Shown piece after piece: positions 7,650 to 11,505 of a DNA stretch of 11,505 bases. The stretch comes from Bacteroidaceae bacterium. Lineage in GTDB: Bacteria > Bacteroidota > Bacteroidia > Bacteroidales > Bacteroidaceae. The stretch is from contig JAGBPB010000039.1 of assembly GCA_017633615.1 (NCBI GenBank), positions 1 through 11,505 of the forward strand. Reading direction: 5' to 3'. The notes beneath the pieces were generated by a model, which saw only the letters and a program-made list of their open reading frames with translations, had not been told where the DNA came from and did no database searches. Made by a program: the position numbers and the translations under genes. Each line of letters begins with the position of its first letter. Position 1 is the stretch's first letter.

Positions 7650-7701
7650 CTTTTGATATGTCTGTTTTTGTTTTACGTTCTGAAGTGCGAATATAGTTAT
7701 T

Positions 7702-8403
7702 TTATCTGAGATAATATTGGCGATCAGGCTCCGACAGTTTCTCAATTGCGTAGCGCAGCATGGTGCGTGGCATGCTCCTGTATCGTGGCTCAAGCCACTC
7801 TTTCAGGGCCTTTTCATCACGCTTGCCGGCTTCACGCAGCAGCCAGCCTACAGCCTTGTGTATAAGGTCATGCTTATGTCCGATGAGTATTTCTGCAATG
7901 GCGTAGGTATCGGCAGTCTGTCCGTGACGTATGAACTGCATGGTGCTTACCATACCTATGCGCTGCTCCCACATGGTCTTACCGTTACGGGCCAGGTCAT
8001 AGAGCAGGGTGCGGTCCTTGTCAAGCAGCCAGGTTCCCAGGAGCGGGTAGCAGGAGAGGTCCACCAGATCCCAGTTGTTTATGCGGTCGGTGTGTGACAG
8101 GTAAAAGTCCACACACTTTTTCTGCAGTTCAGGGTTTTTCTTTGCGTGACTGAATATCTCTATGAGGGTTAATAAAGCAGCCAGGCGTACCTCATGGTAC
8201 TCATTTGTCACGCACTCCTCAAGATTGTCAAAGTCAGTCTTTGTCCAGCACTCTTTAACCACACCGCGTGTTACGGGCACCTTTATTCCCAGGAACTTGT
8301 CACCGTAGCCGTACTGTCCCGGGCCGGTCTTGAAGAAACGCATCAGACCCTCTACTTGTGTGGGGTCAGCGTGTTTATGTATCTCGTCAAGCAATATGTT
8401 CAT
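7702..8403 (-). CDS. alkD: DNA alkylation repair protein, AlkD-type glycosylase
   Basis: A 233-residue all-alpha protein of the AlkC/AlkD HEAT-repeat glycosylase family, which excises N3- and N7-alkylated purines. The active-site residues known from Bacillus cereus AlkD appear to be kept: Trp111 and Asp115 in NNWDLVD (109-115) and Arg148 in MWEQRIG. A further conserved Trp187 lies in KAVGWLLREAGKRD. Length is typical (about 230). The start codon overlaps the MurU-like stop by 4 bases (ATGA), placing it firmly within the operon. A DNA-repair enzyme among cell-wall genes has no clear functional reason; it may simply be carried along. It is cytoplasmic, with no signal peptide. Confidence 0.88.
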   Translation of the reverse strand: MNILLDEIHKHADPTQVEGLMRFFKTGPGQYGYGDKFLGIKVPVTRGVVKECWTKTDFDNLEECVTNEYHEVRLAALLTLIEIFSHAKKNPELQKKCVDFYLSHTDRINNWDLVDLSCYPLLGTWLLDKDRTLLYDLARNGKTMWEQRIGMVSTMQFIRHGQTADTYAIAEILIGHKHDLIHKAVGWLLREAGKRDEKALKEWLEPRYRSMPRTMLRYAIEKLSEPDRQYYLR

Positions 8404-9143
8404 AGGTAGTATGTTTGGATTATCTGTGAGGCACGTTCAAGTGTCTCGGGCTTACCTGCATCAACCCACTCTGATGCATCACTCTCTGCCATCCGCAGGT
8501 TGAGTTTTGCGGCGTTGCTCACATAGAAATCAGTTATGCTGAACCTTTGCTCAGGTATGGCATCCAGCAGCGGCAGGATACTCTTGGATATTATGTGTAT
8601 TCCCTGAAAGGCATAGGGAGTGAACCGCGTCTTGTCAAAGTCTTTCAGGGGTGAGCGTACATCGCCAGTCTTTTCATTGCTCCAGCCGCACAGCTTTGAC
8701 TCCTGATTGAAATAGAGATAGCGCGATGTATTGCGGCGGGCAGTCAGGAGAGTGGCATCGGCCTTACTCTCCAAGTGGGTTTTGTAGAGCAGGCTTAGGT
8801 CTGTATTAGAGAAAATATCAACATTGTGCACAAGCACCGGGGCATCATCATTAAACAGATGCATGGCCTGACGAATGCCTCCGCCTGTGTCAAGCAGCAA
8901 GCTGCTCTCATCGGATAGGGTTATGTCCAGGCCAAAGTTCCTGTTATCCTTAAGGAACTTCTGGACCTTGCCGGCAAAATGGTGTATGTTTATTACAAAA
9001 CGGTCAAAACCGGCTTCTGAAAGATGACGCAACTGGTGTTCCAGCATGGTTCGACCTTCAACTTCAACCAGTGCTTTGGGGCGGTCTGAGGTAAACTCTC
9101 CAAGGCGTGTGCCTAATCCTGCGGCTAGAATGAGTGCGTTCAT
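8400..9143 (-). CDS. murU: Sugar-1-phosphate nucleotidyltransferase, MurU-like (MurNAc-1-phosphate uridylyltransferase)
   Basis: A 247-residue Rossmann-type nucleotidyltransferase. The N-terminal signature LAAGLGTRLGEFTSDRPKAL (residues 6-25) contains the nucleotide loop and Lys23. LDTGGGI (84-90), HNVDI (106-110, Asp109 a likely metal ligand) and EWVDAGKPE (225-233, Asp228) fit the short single-domain uridylyltransferases typified by Pseudomonas MurU. That enzyme joins UTP and MurNAc-1-phosphate to give UDP-MurNAc, bypassing early peptidoglycan precursor synthesis and the fosfomycin target MurA. The preceding gene is an AmgK-like kinase that would supply the 1-phosphate, and the two overlap by 4 bases, as expected for a coupled AmgK-MurU pair. 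Other sugar-1-phosphate specificities, such as heptose or mannose, cannot be excluded by motif alone; the partner gene is the main argument. Confidence 0.78.
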   Translation of the reverse strand: MNALILAAGLGTRLGEFTSDRPKALVEVEGRTMLEHQLRHLSEAGFDRFVINIHHFAGKVQKFLKDNRNFGLDITLSDESSLLLDTGGGIRQAMHLFNDDAPVLVHNVDIFSNTDLSLLYKTHLESKADATLLTARRNTSRYLYFNQESKLCGWSNEKTGDVRSPLKDFDKTRFTPYAFQGIHIISKSILPLLDAIPEQRFSITDFYVSNAAKLNLRMAESDASEWVDAGKPETLERASQIIQTYYL

Positions 9144-10573
9144 AACTCCTTTTTGATGCCCTGTTCGCGGTGTTCAAGCACAACGGTAATGTTGTTCCCG
9201 TATATTTTCTTAAGATGTTCTGCCATATGGTTGGCGCAGTATAGAGAGCGGTGCTGGCCTCCGGTGCATCCGAATGACACCATCAGGTTGCTGAATCCGC
9301 GTTCATTGTAATTATCAACGGTAGGGTCAACCAGTCCATATACATGCTCCAGGAAATGCTGTACTTCACCCCGTTCTTCAAGGAAACTTATTACCGGCTC
9401 ATCGGCACCTGTCAATTTCTTGAAGCAGTCATATTTGCCGGGATTGTGCATTCCGCGGCAGTCAAAAATGAAACCTCCGCCGTTGCCGCTGTCATCCTGC
9501 GGCAGTCCTTTGCGGTATGAGAAACTTATTACGCGTACCGTGAGTTTGGCGTTTTGCGGTGCCGGCTGCGGATTGAACTGTGGCAGTTTGGTGACTTCAC
9601 GTAACAGTGCAGTAAGGTAGGGGCATCCCTCTATATCCTGAGCAACTAACTCCTTCAGGTTGTCTATGGCTGCCGGTATGCTCTGCAGGAAATGGGGCTT
9701 GCGCTCAAAGTATCCGCGGAACCCGTATGCGCCCACCACTTGGAGGGTACGGAACAGTACAAAGTTATGCAGGCTGGCACGGAATTCCTCAGGGTTGACC
9801 TCGCGGTAGGGAGCAAGGGCATCAAGATATACCTCTGTAAGGTGCTGTTTCAACTGATGCGGATAGGCTGCCCGTGCCTGCCAAAGGAATGATGCCAGAT
9901 CATATTCTATGGGGCCGCGGCGGCCTCCCTGAAAATCTATGAACCAGGGCTCTGAGTCCTTGACCATTACGTTGCGTGCCTGGAAGTCGCGGTACATGAA
10001 TGTATCATAGGGTGCATCCTTGAGCAACAGCGTAGCAAACCGTTCAAAGTCATCCTCCAGACGGGCTTCATGGAACTCTATCCCTATAGCCTTAATGAAG
10101 TTATATTTGAAGTAGTTCAGGTCCCAGAATATGCTGCGTCGGTCAAAAGACTCACACGGAAAACAAACCTTGAAATCCATTCCCTTACCGCCCTCAAACT
10201 GGAATTGAGGCAGCCATTTTATGACATTCTCAAGCAGCCCGGTCTGTTCTGCTGAATAATCACCGGTTTCCCGGGCACTTTTAAGTGTATCAAACAGTGA
10301 GACATCTCCAAGGTCGTTCAACAGATAGCACATTCCGCTGTCTGATACTGCAAGGATCTCCGGTACAGGCAGTCCCTTGCTGTGCAGATGTTTTCCGATG
10401 CTCAGGAACGCCGCGTTCTCATCGGCATTGGTCCCTTCAACGCCTACTACTGTGCCGCCGTTATAAGTAAAGCGGTAGTAAATACGGTTTGATCCCGCCG
10501 CAGTGAGCCTTGTGACGCTCTCCGCCTCACATCCGGCATACTGCAAGAACAACCCTTTCAATTCCTCATTCAT
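9140..10573 (-). CDS. amgK: AmgK-like sugar kinase fused to RapZ C-terminal domain
   Basis: A 477-residue two-domain protein. Residues about 15-310 form an aminoglycoside-phosphotransferase-fold kinase. It has YRDFQARN (194-201), with catalytic Asp196 and Asn201, and IDFQGGRRGPIEYDL (212-226), with metal-binding Asp213. The DFQ-x-x-RGP-x-x-YDL pattern matches AmgK, the anomeric MurNAc/GlcNAc 1-kinase of cell-wall recycling. After a linker (about 311-343), residues 344-475 match the C-terminal half of RapZ, including GCTGGQHRS (435-443); in E. coli this domain binds glucosamine-6-phosphate and RNA. The Walker-type kinase half of RapZ is absent and the AmgK domain takes its place. The ATG at 10573 is chosen over TTG 10612 because the promoter lies between them. 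It is the first gene of the six-gene operon. Kinase and RapZ domain identities are firm; substrate and sensing are inferred. Confidence 0.83.
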   Translation of the reverse strand: MNEELKGLFLQYAGCEAESVTRLTAAGSNRIYYRFTYNGGTVVGVEGTNADENAAFLSIGKHLHSKGLPVPEILAVSDSGMCYLLNDLGDVSLFDTLKSARETGDYSAEQTGLLENVIKWLPQFQFEGGKGMDFKVCFPCESFDRRSIFWDLNYFKYNFIKAIGIEFHEARLEDDFERFATLLLKDAPYDTFMYRDFQARNVMVKDSEPWFIDFQGGRRGPIEYDLASFLWQARAAYPHQLKQHLTEVYLDALAPYREVNPEEFRASLHNFVLFRTLQVVGAYGFRGYFERKPHFLQSIPAAIDNLKELVAQDIEGCPYLTALLREVTKLPQFNPQPAPQNAKLTVRVISFSYRKGLPQDDSGNGGGFIFDCRGMHNPGKYDCFKKLTGADEPVISFLEERGEVQHFLEHVYGLVDPTVDNYNERGFSNLMVSFGCTGGQHRSLYCANHMAEHLKKIYGNNITVVLEHREQGIKKEL

Positions 10574-10581
10574 ATTGAGAC

Positions 10582-10612
10582 CAAAGTTACTCCATCTGCT
10601 CCTGATTTGCAA
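10582..10612 (-). promoter_or_regulatory. Promoter of the six-gene amino-sugar operon
   Basis: On the minus strand, 10589-10582 reads TAACTTTG, an exact TAnnTTTG -7 box and identical to the DUF1846 box. TTG lies at 10612-10610, 20 bases upstream, at the usual -33 distance. Only 8 bases separate the box from the ATG at 10573, so the transcript would be leaderless or nearly so. No other convincing promoter was found within the operon. Confidence 0.55.
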
Positions 10613-10656
10613 GAATCAAGGTCACATAAAAGAACCTGTTCAGTACGGAAAAACAA

Positions 10657-10696
10657 ACGCGCCAGTTAGAGAGTAAATTTTTTCTAACTGGCGCGT
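10657..10696 (-). terminator. Intrinsic terminator of the leucine-rich-repeat gene
   Basis: Perfect 14-bp inverted repeat: ACGCGCCAGTTAGA (10657-10670) and its complement (10683-10696) around a 12-base AT-rich loop. Read on the minus strand, the stem is followed by TTGTTTTT, giving the U-rich tail of a Rho-independent terminator, 32 bases past the stop of the minus-strand gene ending at 10729. On the plus strand it is followed by A-runs, so termination is directional. It insulates the downstream operon promoter. Confidence 0.85.
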
Positions 10697-10728
10697 AAAA
10701 AACTTAGTGTCTCAGTGACCCTGTTGAT

Positions 10729-11505
10729 TTATGGTATGAACACCTTTATTGCCTTGCCGTCTTTGGCGCGCAGAATATTCAAACCGGGCTTGGATGATTC
10801 CATCGGCCTGCCGTTCAAGTCAAACCACATACCGTCAATGGCATTCTCACAGGCTTTGAGATTCATTACTGACGTCTCACCTACATTGAAGAATTCGTTC
10901 CAGGTATATGCTGCCTTGTATAGGTCTATGCTCATGGCAGGAACATACAGGTAACATAACTGCTTGTTCACGCCTGAGAATACTTTCTGGCCGCAGGTGG
11001 GAGGGATGTCATTGTAGCAGAATATCTTCTCCAATCCTGAACACTTCTCAAACGCACCGCTTTGCAGTGATGTTATGGCGCTGCCTATAGACAAGGCTTT
11101 CATTGTCTGGAATTCACGGAACGGCTGGGCGTTGCAAGTGTAGTCGCGTCCCAGATAGAGAGACTCCAGCGCATCGCCAGAGAATATGCTGTATCCCGCC
11201 CACTCCCAAAGCTTGAGCGGCGTCTCACCATCTGAAATAGCAACGTTCTTAAGTCCTGTAGAACTGAATGCCCATGCGCCAATAGAGTCAACGCTGGCAG
11301 GAATGGTGACTTCTGCCAGATAACGGCAATATCTGAAAGCTTCACCTCCAATCAGATTGACATTTGACGGAATGTTGATCCAAGTGAGCGTGTCGCAGTT
11401 GTAGAAGGCGTATTCACCAAGTGTCAGTACAGATTCAGGCAGAGTGATTGAATAAAGCGTGTCGCAGTCATAGAAGGCAGATTTGCCTATCTCGGTAATG
11501 TTTTC
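10729..11505 (-). CDS. BspA-like leucine-rich-repeat protein, C-terminal part (cut by window edge)
   Basis: An open frame of 258 residues running from the window edge to TAA at 10731-10729, with no start inside the window. The visible part opens with LRR_5/BspA-type repeats of exactly 23 residues. The AF pair recurs at visible residues 10, 33, 56 and 79, each unit fitting I-x-x-I-G-x-x-A-F-x-x-C-x-x-L-x-x-I-x-L/I-P. A less regular stretch and one more repeat (SGAFEKCSGLEKI) follow, then a non-repeat region. The tail, DLNGRPMESSKPGLNILRAK ending KVFIP, resembles the short C-terminal segments common on Prevotella and Bacteroides secreted proteins. Family members are usually surface or secreted proteins that bind host proteins or other bacteria, but no signal peptide can be checked here. 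The gene ends in a strong terminator. Confidence 0.85.
   Translation of the reverse strand, partial: ENITEIGKSAFYDCDTLYSITLPESVLTLGEYAFYNCDTLTWINIPSNVNLIGGEAFRYCRYLAEVTIPASVDSIGAWAFSSTGLKNVAISDGETPLKLWEWAGYSIFSGDALESLYLGRDYTCNAQPFREFQTMKALSIGSAITSLQSGAFEKCSGLEKIFCYNDIPPTCGQKVFSGVNKQLCYLYVPAMSIDLYKAAYTWNEFFNVGETSVMNLKACENAIDGMWFDLNGRPMESSKPGLNILRAKDGKAIKVFIP
11388..11479. repeat. Tandem DNA repeat underlying the leucine-rich repeats
   Basis: The 12-base string gcgtgtcgcagt occurs at 11388 and again at 11457, exactly 69 bases (23 codons) apart. Each copy is followed by a nearly identical ten-base block ending tagaaggc. This encodes the repeated AFYxCDTL unit. Such DNA-level identity suggests recent unit duplication and a site where repeat number could vary between strains. 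Confidence 0.6.

Noticed and set aside
7688..7695. TATATTCG on the minus strand as a promoter for the flavodoxin gene
   Set aside because: It has one mismatch to TAnnTTTG and no TTG at the -33 distance; read-through from the operon promoter explains expression adequately.
7650..7793. Upstream start giving a 232-residue flavodoxin
   Set aside because: The extra 48 residues overlap the AlkD-like gene, show no domain features, and precede an intact lipoprotein signal peptide.
10621..10719. GTCAC (10621) and GTGAC (10715) flanking the terminator as an outer inverted repeat
   Set aside because: Only 5 bp and about 90 bases apart; expected by chance.
11100..11351. Separate 83-codon minus-strand frame that could suggest a frameshift in the leucine-rich-repeat gene
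   Set aside because: Translating from the window edge in the frame of the 10729 stop gives continuous leucine-rich repeats with no stop, so the gene is intact and the other frame is a shadow.

Overview
The window looks like a chromosomal segment of a Bacteroidales bacterium (Bacteroides/Prevotella/Tannerella-like). The signs are an S1 N-terminus of Bacteroidetes type, TAnnTTTG-type -7 promoter boxes, starts without Shine-Dalgarno sequences, a BspA-like leucine-rich-repeat protein, and a large exported MG2-type protein of a kind common in this phylum. No mobile element, tRNA, rRNA or CRISPR array is visible. Coding density is high and no gene-free stretch exceeds about 160 bases.

Layout. Bases 1-99 (-) hold the first 33 codons of rpsA (ribosomal protein S1), with a promoter and a leader hairpin upstream. 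Bases 242-2836 (-) encode an 864-residue exported protein with an MG2-like N-terminal region. A compact divergent promoter region (about 2837-2902) separates it from a two-gene plus-strand unit: a DUF1846 protein (2903-4384) and an Sfp-type 4'-phosphopantetheinyl transferase (4394-4999). The transferase runs into the end of the next minus-strand gene, and the two overlap tail to tail by 19 bases.

From 10573 down to 4981 (-) lies one tightly packed six-gene unit. In transcription order it holds: an AmgK-like sugar kinase fused to a RapZ C-terminal domain; a MurU-like sugar-1-phosphate nucleotidyltransferase; an AlkD-type DNA glycosylase; a lipoprotein flavodoxin; an AmpG-like major facilitator transporter; and a BadF/NagK-type amino-sugar kinase. 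Three junctions are 4-base ATGA overlaps, one is a direct TAA-ATG abutment, and one is a 52-base gap. I read this unit as peptidoglycan amino-sugar salvage. The transporter and BadF kinase resemble the MurT/MurK pair of Tannerella, while AmgK/MurU would convert MurNAc to UDP-MurNAc through the 1-phosphate. The fused RapZ domain belongs to a family that senses glucosamine-6-phosphate in E. coli, so the fusion could link the kinase to amino-sugar status. Specificities and sensing are inferred from family resemblance and context.

A strong 14-bp hairpin terminator (10657-10696) separates this operon from the last gene, the C-terminal 258 residues of a BspA-like leucine-rich-repeat protein (10729 to the window edge, -).
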